A DNA stretch of 9,828 bases, from contig JAJECB010000100.1 in NCBI GenBank assembly GCA_022822245.1, positions 1 to 9,828 on the forward strand. The letters are read 5' to 3'. Of this stretch, positions 1-7,449 are shown one piece after another. A program made the translations under genes and the position numbers. Numbering within the stretch: position 1 is the first letter of the stretch; every line of letters starts with the position of its first letter. The DNA is from Gammaproteobacteria bacterium. GTDB lineage: Bacteria > Pseudomonadota > Gammaproteobacteria > HK1. Under the pieces are notes generated by a model that was given only the letters and a program-made list of their open reading frames with translations, was not told the origin of the DNA and ran no database searches.

Positions 1-329
1 CCCCCGACATGAAGGTCGCGCGCGAGGAGACGTTCGGGCCGGTCGCGCCCCTCTTCCGCTTCGAGGGCGAGGGCGAGGCCGTCGCGATGGCGAACGACAC
101 CGAGTTCGGGCTCGCGAGCTACTTCTACAGTCGCGACATCGGCCGCATCTGGCGGGTCTCGGAAGGCCTCGAGTACGGCATGGTCGGGGTGAACTCGGGG
201 ATCCTGTCCGCCGCGGAGGCCCCGTTCGGCGGCGTCAAGGAGTCCGGGATCGGCCGTGAGGGCTCCTACCAGGGCCTCGACGAGTTCCTCGAGACCAAGT
301 ACCTCTGCATGGGCGGCGTCTCCGCCTGA
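1..329 (+). CDS. gabD: Succinate-semialdehyde dehydrogenase (NADP+), C-terminal part, 5' truncated by window
   Basis: This is the last 108 codons of an aldehyde dehydrogenase whose start lies left of the window; the frame is open to the left edge (codons begin at base 3) and stops with TGA at 327-329. The family oxidises succinic semialdehyde to succinate, the last step of GABA degradation, in the cytoplasm. The visible part shows the family C-terminus: EETFGP, then [31 protein letters not shown] and a final LETKYLCMG, close to the E. coli GabD ending as I remember it ([40 protein letters not shown]). The catalytic Cys and Glu lie upstream, outside the window, so activity cannot be judged. 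Other NAD(P)-dependent aldehyde dehydrogenases share part of these motifs, but the combination fits GabD best. It is convergent with xseA, 41 bp away. That gap has only short, mutually exclusive 5-bp GC stems and no T-run. Confidence 0.88.
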   Translation, partial: PDMKVAREETFGPVAPLFRFEGEGEAVAMANDTEFGLASYFYSRDIGRIWRVSEGLEYGMVGVNSGILSAAEAPFGGVKESGIGREGSYQGLDEFLETKYLCMGGVSA

Positions 330-370
330 GCGGATCGGGTCGCCCGCGCCGCGTTCGGCGGAGCGCCGCT

Positions 371-1813
371 TCAGTCGGGGTCGGGATCGGCGGAGGTGAC
401 GGTCGCGGCGAGGCGGCCGCGGGCGAGCCGCGCGGAGATCGCGTCGCCCGGGGCGACCTCCCTTGTGTCGCGCACGATGCCGCCGTCGCGGTAGACAATC
501 GCGTAGCCCCGCTCGAGGGTCCGGTCCGGGCTTACCGCGTGCAGGGCGCGGGCGAGCTCGCGGACGCGCGCGGCCGCTCGCGCCTGCCGCTCGTCCATGG
601 CAGTCCGAGCCCGCCGCTCCAGGACCTCGATCTTCGAACGGAACCCCCGCGGGTCGGGCCGGACCCGGTCCAGCCGGTGGAAGAGGGTGGCCATCCGCCG
701 CCTCGTCTCCTCGCGTCGCCGGTCGAAGGCGGCGCCGGCGCGGCGTCCGAGCTCGTCGGTGCGCTGGACGAGGTTCTCGATCCGCAGGAGAGGGTGGCGG
801 AGCCGTCGCCGCCGGAGCTCGAGCGAGGTCCGCCGCCGCTCGGCGTCCGCCGCCGCCGCGCGCCGCGCGCGTCCCGCGACCACGGCGAGCCGCTCGACGA
901 GCTCGTTTCGGTTCGGCGAGGCGCGCTCGGCCGCGGCGGACGGGGTCGGCGCCCGCTCATCCGCCGCGAAGTCCGCGATCGTCACGTCCGACTCGTGCCC
1001 GACGCCGGTGACGATCGGAATGGGGCAGGCGTGCATGGCCCGGGCCACCCGCTCCTCGTTGAACGCCCAGAGGTCCTCGAGGGAGCCGCCGCCCCGCACC
1101 ACGAGGAGGACGTCGCACTCCGCGCGGCGCACCGCGACGCCGATGGCGTCAGCGATCTCCTCTCCCGCGCCTTCTCCCTGCACCCGGGTCGGGTAGACCA
1201 CCACCGGCAGCGAGGGAAACCGGCGTCCCAGCACCTTGAGCACGTCGTGCACCGCCGCGCCGCTCGGCGAGGTGATCACCCCGAGCTGGCGCGGAAAGGC
1301 GGGCAGGGGGCGCTTGTGCTTCGCGTCGAAGAGTCCCTCCTCCTGGAGCTTGAGGCGCAGGCGCTCGTAGGCGAGCCGGAGCGCGCCTTCGCCCGCCGGC
1401 TCGAGCTCCTGCACCACGAGCTGGTAGTCCCCGCGCGGGCCGTACAGGCCCACCCGGGCGCGGGCGATCACCTGCATGCCGTCCCGCGGCTCGAACCTGA
1501 GCCGCATCCGGTTCGAGCGGAAGAGCGCGCAGCGCACCTGGGCCCGGGAGTCCTTCAGGGTGAAGTACATGTGCCCCGAGCGGGGTCGCGCGAGGTTGGT
1601 GAGCTCCCCTTCCACCCAGATGAGAGGGAAGGAGTCCTCGAGCAGGCGCGCGACCTCGTCGTTGAGGCGCCCGACGGTGTAGACCTCCCGGTTCGGCGCC
1701 GCGCCGGCCCCAGTCCCGACCCCGGTCCCGACCCCGGTTCCGGCTCGCGGTCCGGCGGCCGGCGCCCGTCCGGAGCCGGGCAGCGCGAAGTCGCGGTCGA
1801 AGGGCGGGTGCAT
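371..1813 (-). CDS. xseA: Exodeoxyribonuclease VII large subunit
   Basis: 480 aa, against about 456 in E. coli. With the small subunit XseB (not in this window) it forms exonuclease VII, which degrades single-stranded DNA from both ends into oligonucleotides. The N-terminal OB-fold DNA-binding region covers about residues 43-142 ([42 protein letters not shown]). The catalytic domain follows, with [13 protein letters not shown] (about 178-190), [15 protein letters not shown] (about 239-252) and [27 protein letters not shown] (about 270-296). Arg-rich coiled-coil segments and the conserved C-terminal LERGYAIV complete it. The first ~42 residues are an extension rich in Gly, Ala, Pro and Thr, including a GT/GV repeat, that E. 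coli lacks. I kept the ATG at 1813 because I see no good in-frame start between the repeat and the OB fold; its ribosome site is weak. It is divergent from guaB, a common gammaproteobacterial arrangement. Confidence 0.95.
   Translation of the reverse strand: MHPPFDRDFALPGSGRAPAAGPRAGTGVGTGVGTGAGAAPNREVYTVGRLNDEVARLLEDSFPLIWVEGELTNLARPRSGHMYFTLKDSRAQVRCALFRSNRMRLRFEPRDGMQVIARARVGLYGPRGDYQLVVQELEPAGEGALRLAYERLRLKLQEEGLFDAKHKRPLPAFPRQLGVITSPSGAAVHDVLKVLGRRFPSLPVVVYPTRVQGEGAGEEIADAIGVAVRRAECDVLLVVRGGGSLEDLWAFNEERVARAMHACPIPIVTGVGHESDVTIADFAADERAPTPSAAAERASPNRNELVERLAVVAGRARRAAAADAERRRTSLELRRRRLRHPLLRIENLVQRTDELGRRAGAAFDRRREETRRRMATLFHRLDRVRPDPRGFRSKIEVLERRARTAMDERQARAAARVRELARALHAVSPDRTLERGYAIVYRDGGIVRDTREVAPGDAISARLARGRLAATVTSADPDPD
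1712..1747. repeat. 12-bp tandem repeat inside xseA 5' end
   Basis: Two 12-bp units (1712-1723 agtcccgacccc and 1724-1735 ggtcccgacccc) differ at one base, and a third, more diverged unit follows (1736-1747 ggttccggctcg). The period is a multiple of three, so the repeat stays in frame and encodes the alternating Gly-Thr/Gly-Val run at about residues 25-37 of XseA. It lies in a probable flexible N-terminal extension before the OB fold. Unit number could vary between strains without breaking the gene. Confidence 0.7.
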
Positions 1814-1974
1814 GGGCGGTGCTCGTGCGGGCGGTCGCGCCGTCCATCCGATCGAGGGGCCCGACGCGCGTCGAATCGACCACGCGAGCGGCCAGCGAAG
1901 CGGGCAGGGACGGCGAGCTTAGGATAAACTACCCCTCCATCTTCCGGCCGGCTCTCCAGCAGGACAAGGTGGCG
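1814..1974 (+). promoter_or_regulatory. Divergent xseA/guaB intergenic region with candidate guaB promoter
   Basis: This 161-bp gap must hold the promoters for xseA (leftward) and guaB (rightward). The only AT-rich patch is around 1919-1931, where ggataaact offers -10-like hexamers on the plus strand (gataaa 1923-1928 or taaact 1925-1930, each 4 of 6 to TATAAT). It lies 45-50 bp before the guaB ATG. No convincing -35 is visible at 16-18 bp spacing. A perfect 12-bp palindrome lies at 1862-1873 (cgacgcgcgtcg), followed by gtcga-a-tcgac at 1870-1880; either could be an operator or chance in GC-rich DNA. I see no E. coli-type PurR box. The guaB ribosome site is an aaggtgg-like stretch at about 1966-1972. 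The promoter assignment is inference. Confidence 0.35.
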
Positions 1975-3435
1975 ATGCAACACATCGAAGAAGCCCTCAC
2001 CTTCGACGATGTGATGCTCGCGCCCGGCTACTCCGAGGTCCTGCCCCGCGATGCCGACCTCTCCACCGTCCTCGCTCCCGGGATCGCGCTCAGCATCCCC
2101 ATCGTGTCGGCCGCGATGGACATGGTGACCGAGGCCCGGCTCGCCATCGCCCTCGCCGAAGAAGGCGGCATCGGCATCGTCCACCGGAACCTGCCGCCCG
2201 AGGTCCAGGCGGACAAGGTGCGGCGGGTCAAGAAGTTCGAGAGCGGCGTGGTGCGCGACCCGATCACGGTCGGCCCCGACACCGCCATCGGGCAGGTCGT
2301 GGAACTCACCCGCCGGCGCCGGATCTCGGGGGTGCCGGTGGTGGACGGAGGGCGGCTGGTCGGCATCGTGACCGCCCGGGATCTCCGGTTCGAGACCCGG
2401 TGGGGCGAGCCCGTCCGTCTCGCCATGACCCCGGAAGAGAAGCTCGTCACCGTCCGGGAGGACGCGGGCCGCGAAGAGATCCTCGGCCTTCTCCACGAGC
2501 ACCGCATCGAGAAGCTGCTCGTGGTGAACGGCAACCGCGAGCTCCGCGGCCTCATCACCGTCAAGGACATCCAGCGCGCCGAGGACTATCCGAACGCTTG
2601 CAAGGACGATCTCGGCCGGCTGCGGGTCGGGGCGGCGGTGGGGACCGGCCCTGATACCGACGATCGGGTCGGCGCGCTGGTCGAGGCGGGGGTGGATGTC
2701 CTCGTGGTCGACACCGCGCACGGACATTCGAAGGGCGTCCTCGATCGGGTCCGCCGCATTCGGGCCGCCTGGCCGGAACTCCCCCTCGTCGCCGGAAACA
2801 TCGCGACCGGGGAGGCGGCGCGCGACCTCGTCGCCGCCGGCGCGAGCGCGGTCAAGGTCGGCATCGGCCCGGGTTCGATCTGCACCACGCGGATCGTCGC
2901 GGGGGTCGGGGTCCCGCAGCTCACCGCCATCGCCCGGGTCGCGGAGGGGCTCGACGGAACCGGAGCTCCCCTCATCGCCGATGGCGGGGTCCGCTACTCG
3001 GGGGACATCGCGAAGGCGATCGCGGCCGGCGCCCACTCGGTGATGATCGGGAGCCTCTTCGCGGGCACCGAGGAGTCCCCGGGCGAAGTGGAGCTCTACC
3101 AGGGCCGGACCTACAAGTCCTATCGGGGGATGGGCTCCCTCGGGGCGATGGCGAGCGGTTCGCGCGACCGCTACTTCCAGGACGAGGCGGCCGAGATCGA
3201 GAAGCTCGTTCCGGAGGGGATCGAGGGGCGGGTTCCCTACAAGGGCGCCCTCTCCGGGGTGGTCGCGCAGCTCGTCGGCGGGCTTCGGGCGAGCCTCGGC
3301 TACACCGGCTGCGCGGGGCTCGACGACCTGCGGAGAAATGCGGTGTTCCACCGCATCTCGTGGGCCGGGCACCGCGAGGGTCATGCCCACGACGTGAGCA
3401 TCACCCGCGAAGCTCCGAACTACCCGACCGGCTAG
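1975..3435 (+). CDS. guaB: Inosine-5'-monophosphate dehydrogenase
   Basis: 486 aa, against 488 in E. coli. It oxidises IMP to XMP with NAD+, the first committed and usually rate-limiting step of GMP synthesis, as a cytoplasmic tetramer. The (beta/alpha)8 barrel starts at [20 protein letters not shown]. The inserted tandem CBS (Bateman) pair covers about residues 92-203 ([51 protein letters not shown]). The active-site loop GPGSICTTR carries the catalytic Cys at residue 303 (codon 2881-2883). [15 protein letters not shown] and [10 protein letters not shown] bind the IMP phosphate and base, and the flap Arg399-Tyr400 pair is present in SRDRYFQ. The open frame extends upstream to 1819, but I chose the ATG at 1975: [12 protein letters not shown] aligns with the family start and a purine-rich aaggtgg precedes it. 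It is upstream of guaA on the same strand, separated by a palindromic repeat. All key residues look intact. Confidence 0.97.
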   Translation: MQHIEEALTFDDVMLAPGYSEVLPRDADLSTVLAPGIALSIPIVSAAMDMVTEARLAIALAEEGGIGIVHRNLPPEVQADKVRRVKKFESGVVRDPITVGPDTAIGQVVELTRRRRISGVPVVDGGRLVGIVTARDLRFETRWGEPVRLAMTPEEKLVTVREDAGREEILGLLHEHRIEKLLVVNGNRELRGLITVKDIQRAEDYPNACKDDLGRLRVGAAVGTGPDTDDRVGALVEAGVDVLVVDTAHGHSKGVLDRVRRIRAAWPELPLVAGNIATGEAARDLVAAGASAVKVGIGPGSICTTRIVAGVGVPQLTAIARVAEGLDGTGAPLIADGGVRYSGDIAKAIAAGAHSVMIGSLFAGTEESPGEVELYQGRTYKSYRGMGSLGAMASGSRDRYFQDEAAEIEKLVPEGIEGRVPYKGALSGVVAQLVGGLRASLGYTGCAGLDDLRRNAVFHRISWAGHREGHAHDVSITREAPNYPTG

Positions 3436-3450
3436 GTGGCCGGAGCGGGA

Positions 3451-3532
3451 ATGGCGTCAGAGTGAAATTTCGCGTTTTGAGCGTGAAGCCTCGCCCTGAC
3501 CCCCTTCGCGCGAAATTTCACTCTGACCCCAT
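3451..3532. repeat. REP/MITE-like inverted repeat between guaB and guaA
   Basis: The left arm 3451-3474 and the right arm 3509-3532 are reverse complements at 23 of 24 positions, with a 34-bp centre. Weaker pairing continues outward (gcgg at 3445-3448 with ccgc at 3535-3538 after a 2-bp mismatch). The arm core reads gtcagagtgaaatttcgcg and its AT-rich aaattt stands out from the surrounding GC. The centre holds a third, degenerate copy of the right arm at 3485-3503: 14 of 19 bases match 3512-3530 and all five differences are transitions. There is no coding potential beyond shadow frames. The ggggtcagagtgaaattt end resembles, from memory, short palindromic repeats scattered in many environmental proteobacteria, often near IS200-like/REP-associated transposases; no transposase is present here. 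Transcribed, it would fold into a long hairpin without a U-tract, so it looks more like an intercistronic RNA structure than a factor-independent terminator. Confidence 0.8.
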
Positions 3533-3564
3533 CTCCGCCCCCCGTTAGCCGATCGGTGGATCCC

Positions 3565-5154
3565 GTGACGACCACCCCCGACATCCACGACGGGCGCATC
3601 CTCGTGCTCGACTTCGGTTCGCAGTACACGCGCCTCATCGCCCGCCGGGTCCGCGAGGCCGGCGTCTACAGCGAGATCCGCTCGTTCGATATCTCCGAGG
3701 ACGCGCTCTCCTCCTTCGGACCGCGGGGCATCGTCCTCTCCGGCGGTCCCGACTCGGTGACCGAGGAGCGCGACGGGCTGCCGATCCCCGAAGCGGTGTT
3801 CCGGGCCGGCGTCCCGGTGCTCGGGATCTGCTACGGGATGCAGGCGATGGCGGTGCGCTTCGGGGGGGCGGTCGACTCGGCCGATGCGCGCGAGTTCGGC
3901 ATGGCGGAGGTTCGGGCCCGCGGCCACTCGGACCTGCTGCGCGGCATCGACGACCGCACCGGGCCGGGCGGGGAGGGGCTCCTCGACGTGTGGATGAGCC
4001 ACGGTGACCGGGTGACCGCCCTGCCGGACGGGTTCCGCACCATCGCGTCCAGCTCGAACGCGCCCATCGCCGGGATCGCGCACCCCGGGCGGCGGCTCTA
4101 CGGCCTGCAGTTCCACCCCGAGGTCGCCCATACCCGCCAGGGTTCGGCGATCCTGCGCCGCTTCGTGAACGGGATCTGCGATTGTCCGCCGGTATGGACC
4201 CCGGTCAACATCGTCGAAGAGAGTGTCGCCTCCATCCGCGAACGGGTGGGGGAGGCGGGCCGGGTGCTGCTCGCCCTCTCGGGCGGCGTCGACTCCTCGG
4301 TGGCGGCGGCCCTCCTGCATCGGGCCATCGGGGACCGCGTCACCGGGATCTTCGTCGACAACGGCCTGCTCCGCCGCGGGGAGGGGGACGAGGTGATGGA
4401 GGCCCTCGCCCGGGGGCAGGGGGTCCGGGTGCGGCGGGTGGAGGCGGCGCCCCGTTTCCTCGCCGCGCTCCGGGGGGTCGAGGACCCGGAGCGAAAGCGC
4501 ACCCTCATCGGGAACCTCTTCATCGAGATCTTCGAGGAGGAGGCGGAGCGTGCGGGGGGAGCGTCCTTCCTCGCCCAGGGCACCATCTATCCCGACGTCA
4601 TCGAGTCGGCCCGAGCCGACACCGGCAAGGCGGACGTCATCAAGTCACACCACAACGTGGGCGGCCTCCCGGAGCGGATGCGCCTCGCCCTCGTCGAGCC
4701 GCTGCGCGAGCTGTTCAAGGACGAGGTGCGGGCGGTGGGCCTGGAGCTGGGTCTCTCCCGCGACCTCGTGTTCCGGCATCCCTTCCCGGGGCCCGGGCTC
4801 GCGGTGCGGGTGCTCGGGGAGGTTCGCGAAGACCGGCTGGAGCGGCTGCGCGCCGCGGACGCGATCTTTCTCGAGGAGCTTCGCCGCGCGGGCTGGTACG
4901 ACCGGGTGGCGCAGGCGTTCGCGGTGTTTTTGCCGGTGCGTTCGGTGGGGGTGATGGGCGACCAGCGCCGGCACGAGCCGGTCGTGGTCCTGCGCGCGGT
5001 GGAGACCGCCGACTTCATGACCGCCCGCGCCGCCCACCTTCCCTGGGATCTCCTCGAGACCGTGTCGACCCGCATCGTCAACGAGGTGCCGGGGATCTCC
5101 CGGGTCGGGGTCGACGTGACCAGCAAGCCTCCGGCGACCATCGAGTGGGAATGA
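3565..5154 (+). CDS. guaA: GMP synthase (glutamine-hydrolysing)
   Basis: 529 aa from this start, against 525 in E. coli. It converts XMP to GMP with ATP and glutamine, the step after GuaB. The N-terminal class I glutamine amidotransferase domain (about 10-205) has the nucleophile Cys89 in GICYGMQAM and the partners His184 and Glu186 in [12 protein letters not shown]. The ATP-pyrophosphatase domain has the P-loop SGGVDSS at 239-245, plus [22 protein letters not shown] and [10 protein letters not shown]. The C-terminal dimerisation and XMP-binding domain has [28 protein letters not shown] and the canonical end [10 protein letters not shown]. Start choice: GTG 3565 gives [13 protein letters not shown], which lines up with E. 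coli MTENIHKHRIL. An in-frame GTG at 3556 would add three residues. Neither has a clear Shine-Dalgarno (ggtgga at 3555-3560 is the nearest). The palindromic element ends only 24-33 bp upstream. The stop overlaps the tadA start (ATGA). Confidence 0.96.
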   Translation: MTTTPDIHDGRILVLDFGSQYTRLIARRVREAGVYSEIRSFDISEDALSSFGPRGIVLSGGPDSVTEERDGLPIPEAVFRAGVPVLGICYGMQAMAVRFGGAVDSADAREFGMAEVRARGHSDLLRGIDDRTGPGGEGLLDVWMSHGDRVTALPDGFRTIASSSNAPIAGIAHPGRRLYGLQFHPEVAHTRQGSAILRRFVNGICDCPPVWTPVNIVEESVASIRERVGEAGRVLLALSGGVDSSVAAALLHRAIGDRVTGIFVDNGLLRRGEGDEVMEALARGQGVRVRRVEAAPRFLAALRGVEDPERKRTLIGNLFIEIFEEEAERAGGASFLAQGTIYPDVIESARADTGKADVIKSHHNVGGLPERMRLALVEPLRELFKDEVRAVGLELGLSRDLVFRHPFPGPGLAVRVLGEVREDRLERLRAADAIFLEELRRAGWYDRVAQAFAVFLPVRSVGVMGDQRRHEPVVVLRAVETADFMTARAAHLPWDLLETVSTRIVNEVPGISRVGVDVTSKPPATIEWE

Positions 5155-5627
5155 GCGACGACGACTGGATGGGTCGGGCGCTCGAGCTCGCCGACCGCGC
5201 CGCGGGCGAGGGCGAGGTTCCGGTCGGGGCGGTGGTGGTGCGAGGCGGCGTCGAGCTCGGGGCGGGATGGAACCGGCCCGTCGGGGCCTGCGACCCGTCG
5301 GCGCACGCGGAGATCGAGGCGCTGCGGGCGGCGGCCCGCGCGGCGGGCAACTACCGTCTTCCCGGGGCGGAGCTCTTCGTGACCCTGGAGCCCTGCGCGA
5401 TGTGCGCCGGGGCCATCGTGCAGGCCCGGGTCGCGCGGGTGGTCTTCGCGGCCGCGGACCCCCGCGCCGGCGCCTTCGGCAGCGCCCTCGACCTTCGCGC
5501 CGTGCCCGGTCTCAACCACCGTCCGGAGTGCGCCGCGGGGGTGCGCGCCGGGGAGGCGTCGGAGCGCCTGCTCGCGTTCTTCCGCGAGCGCCGGCTCCTC
5601 GCGGGAACGGGTGCCTCTGTGGGATAA
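5151..5627 (+). CDS. tadA: tRNA(adenine34) deaminase
   Basis: 158 aa. It deaminates adenosine 34 of tRNA-Arg(ACG) to inosine so that one tRNA can read CGU, CGC and CGA; it is essential in most bacteria and acts as a cytoplasmic homodimer. The cytidine/deoxycytidylate deaminase fold is recognisable: [10 protein letters not shown] (about 21-30), the zinc and proton-shuttle motif HAE (His52, Glu54), and PCAMC with zinc ligands Cys82 and Cys85, followed by [15 protein letters not shown]. The length and the PCAMCAGAI motif favour TadA over guanine or cytosine deaminases. The ATG overlaps the guaA stop by 4 bp (ATGA), so translational coupling is likely and the upstream sequence (gagtggga) is only a weak ribosome site. 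It ends 111 bp before recA. The TAA stop lies inside a -10-like hexamer that may belong to recA. Confidence 0.95.
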   Translation: MSDDDWMGRALELADRAAGEGEVPVGAVVVRGGVELGAGWNRPVGACDPSAHAEIEALRAAARAAGNYRLPGAELFVTLEPCAMCAGAIVQARVARVVFAAADPRAGAFGSALDLRAVPGLNHRPECAAGVRAGEASERLLAFFRERRLLAGTGASVG

Positions 5628-5628
5628 T
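5623..5628 (+). promoter_or_regulatory. Candidate recA -10 element overlapping tadA stop
   Basis: gataat matches TATAAT at 5 of 6 positions in an otherwise GC-rich region, 110 bp before the recA ATG and spanning the tadA TAA. No good -35 hexamer is seen 16-18 bp upstream (around 5599-5606 is GC-rich). The guaB candidate shares the ggataa core. If used, the transcript would start near 5635 and the recA leader would contain the dyad at 5641-5679. Weak evidence; chance is possible. Confidence 0.3.
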
Positions 5629-5640
5629 TCGCGCCCCGGA

Positions 5641-5679
5641 CCACTCGCCAACTTCCGGCCGACGATGGTTGGTGAATGG
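5641..5679. promoter_or_regulatory. Imperfect dyad upstream of recA
   Basis: ccactcgccaac at 5641-5652 is the reverse complement of gttggtgaatgg (5668-5679) at 10 of 12 positions, with a 15-bp spacer. As RNA, one of the two mismatches becomes a G-U pair. It sits 13 bp after the tadA stop and about 60 bp before the recA ATG. It is not the CTGT-N8-ACAG LexA box. It may be a regulatory dyad, a leader hairpin, or a weak end for the gua-tad transcript (no T-run follows). Function is unknown. Confidence 0.4.
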
Positions 5680-5738
5680 ACCGGGCCGGTTCGCGGCGCA
5701 ACCACCCCTGGCCCGAGAGAAAGAAGGAAGGAAGCGCA

Positions 5739-6803
5739 ATGGGAGCGGAGAAAGGTGCGATGGACGCGACCCGGAAAGCCGCGCTCGACACTGCCCTCGG
5801 TCAGCTCGACCGGCAGTTCGGACGGGGCACGATCATGCGTCTCGGCGACTCGACGGTGCCGCGCGACATCGACGCGATCTCCACCGGATCGCTCGGCCTC
5901 GACGCCGCCCTCGGCATCGGGGGGCTGCCCCGGGGCCGCGTCGTCGAGATATACGGACCGGAATCGTCCGGCAAGACGACCCTGTCCCTCGAAGTGATCG
6001 CGCAGGCCCAGCGCCGGGGCGGCACCGCCGCGTTCGTCGACGCCGAGCATGCGCTCGACCCCGGGTACGCGGAGAAGATCGGCCTCGACATCGACGATCT
6101 GCTGGTCTCCCAGCCGGACACGGGCGAGCAGGCCCTCGAGATCACCGACACCCTCGTTCGCTCCGGTGCAGTCGACGTGGTGGTCATCGATTCGGTGGCC
6201 GCGCTCACCCCGAAGGCGGAGATCGAGGGCGAGATGGGCGATTCCCACGTCGGGCTCCAGGCGAGGCTCATGTCGCAGGCGCTCCGCAAGCTTACCGGCA
6301 ACATCAAGCGCTCGAACACCCTGGTCATCTTCATCAACCAGATCCGGATGAAGATCGGGGTCATGTTCGGCAGTCCGGAGACCACTACCGGCGGCAACGC
6401 CCTCAAGTTCTACTCGTCGGTGCGCCTGGACATCCGGAGAACGGGCGCGATCAAGAAGGGCGACGAGGTCATCGGAAACGAGACCCGGGTCAAGATCGTC
6501 AAGAACAAGATCGCCCCTCCGTTCAAGAACGTGCAGTTCGACATCCTGTACGGAGAGGGCGTGTCCCTGCACGGGGAGCTGCTCGACTACGGGGTCGTCC
6601 ACGGCATCGTGGAGAAGTCGGGGGCCTGGTACGGCTACGGCAGCGACCGCATCGGACAGGGGCGGGACAACGCGCGCAGGTTCCTCAAGGAGCATCCGCA
6701 GACCGCCGGCGAGATCGAGTCGGAGCTCCGCGCGCGGATGATCCCCGAACGCGCGTCGGCCGCCGCCCGGGCGTCCGAGGCGGCGGAAGGGGTCGGCGCC
6801 TGA
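5739..6803 (+). CDS. recA: Recombinase RecA
   Basis: 354 aa, against 353 in E. coli. It forms ATP-dependent filaments on single-stranded DNA, drives homologous pairing and strand exchange, and as a co-protease triggers LexA self-cleavage in the SOS response. The N-terminal polymerisation helix is [25 protein letters not shown]. Walker A is GPESSGKTT with Lys79-Thr80, the catalytic Glu103 is in [11 protein letters not shown], and Walker [20 protein letters not shown] has Asp151. The DNA-binding loops follow ([19 protein letters not shown] and [16 protein letters not shown]), and the C-terminal domain includes [19 protein letters not shown] chose ATG 5739 because AAGGAAGGAAG at 5724-5734 is a good ribosome site; ATG 5760, with gagaaagg before it, is a plausible alternative. 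The tail ([18 protein letters not shown]) is Ala-rich and near neutral, unlike the acidic E. coli tail. recX follows after a hairpin-bearing gap. Confidence 0.98.
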   Translation: MGAEKGAMDATRKAALDTALGQLDRQFGRGTIMRLGDSTVPRDIDAISTGSLGLDAALGIGGLPRGRVVEIYGPESSGKTTLSLEVIAQAQRRGGTAAFVDAEHALDPGYAEKIGLDIDDLLVSQPDTGEQALEITDTLVRSGAVDVVVIDSVAALTPKAEIEGEMGDSHVGLQARLMSQALRKLTGNIKRSNTLVIFINQIRMKIGVMFGSPETTTGGNALKFYSSVRLDIRRTGAIKKGDEVIGNETRVKIVKNKIAPPFKNVQFDILYGEGVSLHGELLDYGVVHGIVEKSGAWYGYGSDRIGQGRDNARRFLKEHPQTAGEIESELRARMIPERASAAARASEAAEGVGA

Positions 6804-6868
6804 GAGGTCCCGGATCCAGCAGGCCCCGTCGGGTCCGCCGCGCGCCGGTCGAGAACGCCTCCGCCCGC

Positions 6869-6889
6869 GTCCCGCCGAACCGGCGGGGC
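6869..6889 (+). terminator. Hairpin between recA and recX, possible attenuator
   Basis: cccgccg (6871-6877) pairs perfectly with cggcggg (6881-6887) around a 3-base loop, and two more pairs (one G-U) extend it to 6869-6889. The stem is all G-C, so it should be very stable, but no U-run follows and intrinsic termination would be weak. It lies 65 bp after the recA stop and 39-78 bp before the recX start, depending on the start used. In E. coli a terminator-like hairpin between recA and recX keeps RecX far below RecA; this could play the same role. Confidence 0.4.
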
Positions 6890-6966
6890 TCCCGGTCCCG
6901 GCCTCCGGAAGCGCAACCCCGCACGCCGTGACGCGCCGGGGTGAGGAGGCTCGTCGACGGTTCCGG

Positions 6967-7449
6967 ATGATGGCTCTCCCCCCACGGCGTGACGCGGATC
7001 CGGACCCGGATCGGGCGCGCCGGCGGGCGCTCGGTCTGCTCGGCCGGCGAGAGCATTCGCGCGCCGAGCTGCTCGCCAAGCTGGTGCGATCCGGGCATGG
7101 CCGCGCGGAGGCGGAGCGCGCCGTCGAGGAGCTCGGCGGCCAGGATCTGGTGAGCGACGCGCGCTTCGCGGAGGCGTTCATCCGCTCGCGCATCGAGCGC
7201 GGTGGAGGCCCGCTCCGGATCCGGCGGGACCTCGAGGCGCGCGGGGTCGAGTCCTCGATCGTTGAGAGGCTGCTCGATCCGGACGACGAGGAGTGGGAGA
7301 CGCGGGCCCGGGGGGCCCGCGAGAAGCGTTTCGGCGCGGCGCGGCCCGCCGGGAGGAGCGAAGCCGCCCGGCAGGCGCGCTTCCTCCTCGGACGAGGGTT
7401 CACGCACCGGCAGGTTCGCCGGGCGATCGAGGAGACGGGGCGGGAATGA
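6967..7449 (+). CDS. recX: Regulatory protein RecX
   Basis: 160 aa from this start, against 166 in E. coli. RecX binds in the RecA filament groove, blocks filament growth and inhibits ATPase, strand exchange and co-protease activities. The body shows the family's three-helix repeat pattern: [22 protein letters not shown], then [35 protein letters not shown] (matching E. coli YLDDSRF...FIASRSRKGYGPARIRQEL..KGI), then [20 protein letters not shown] near the C-terminus. Start is uncertain: GTG 6928 would give 173 aa; ATG 6967 or 6970 gives a family-like length. A perfect AGGAGG lies at 6944-6949 but is 17-20 bases from these ATGs, too far for ideal use, and inside the frame of the longer version. 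Its position directly after recA supports the call. Its stop overlaps the alaS start (ATGA), so recX and alaS are probably co-translated. Confidence 0.92.
   Translation: MMALPPRRDADPDPDRARRRALGLLGRREHSRAELLAKLVRSGHGRAEAERAVEELGGQDLVSDARFAEAFIRSRIERGGGPLRIRRDLEARGVESSIVERLLDPDDEEWETRARGAREKRFGAARPAGRSEAARQARFLLGRGFTHRQVRRAIEETGRE

Noticed and set aside
330..370. Possible bidirectional terminator in the gabD/xseA convergent gap
   Set aside because: Only two alternative 5-bp GC stems (347-360 and 356-368) are present, mutually exclusive and without T-runs; too weak to call.
539..1927. A 462-codon plus-strand open frame antisense to xseA
   Set aside because: xseA on the other strand is unmistakable; this frame has no recognisable family and is a codon-bias shadow.
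3360..3638. Short frames on both strands across the guaB-guaA gap (62 and 68 codons)
   Set aside because: They overlap the ends of guaB and guaA and mostly translate the palindromic repeat; no ribosome sites or domains.
5601..5660. Classical LexA/SOS box before recA
   Set aside because: CTGT at 5617-5620 has tcgc, not acag, at the partner position; no other half-site was found.
7301..7321. GC-only hairpin (8-bp stem, 5-base loop) inside recX
   Set aside because: It is explained by Ala-Arg-Gly-Ala-Arg codons in GC-rich coding sequence; no sign of a regulatory role, though it could trouble sequencing.
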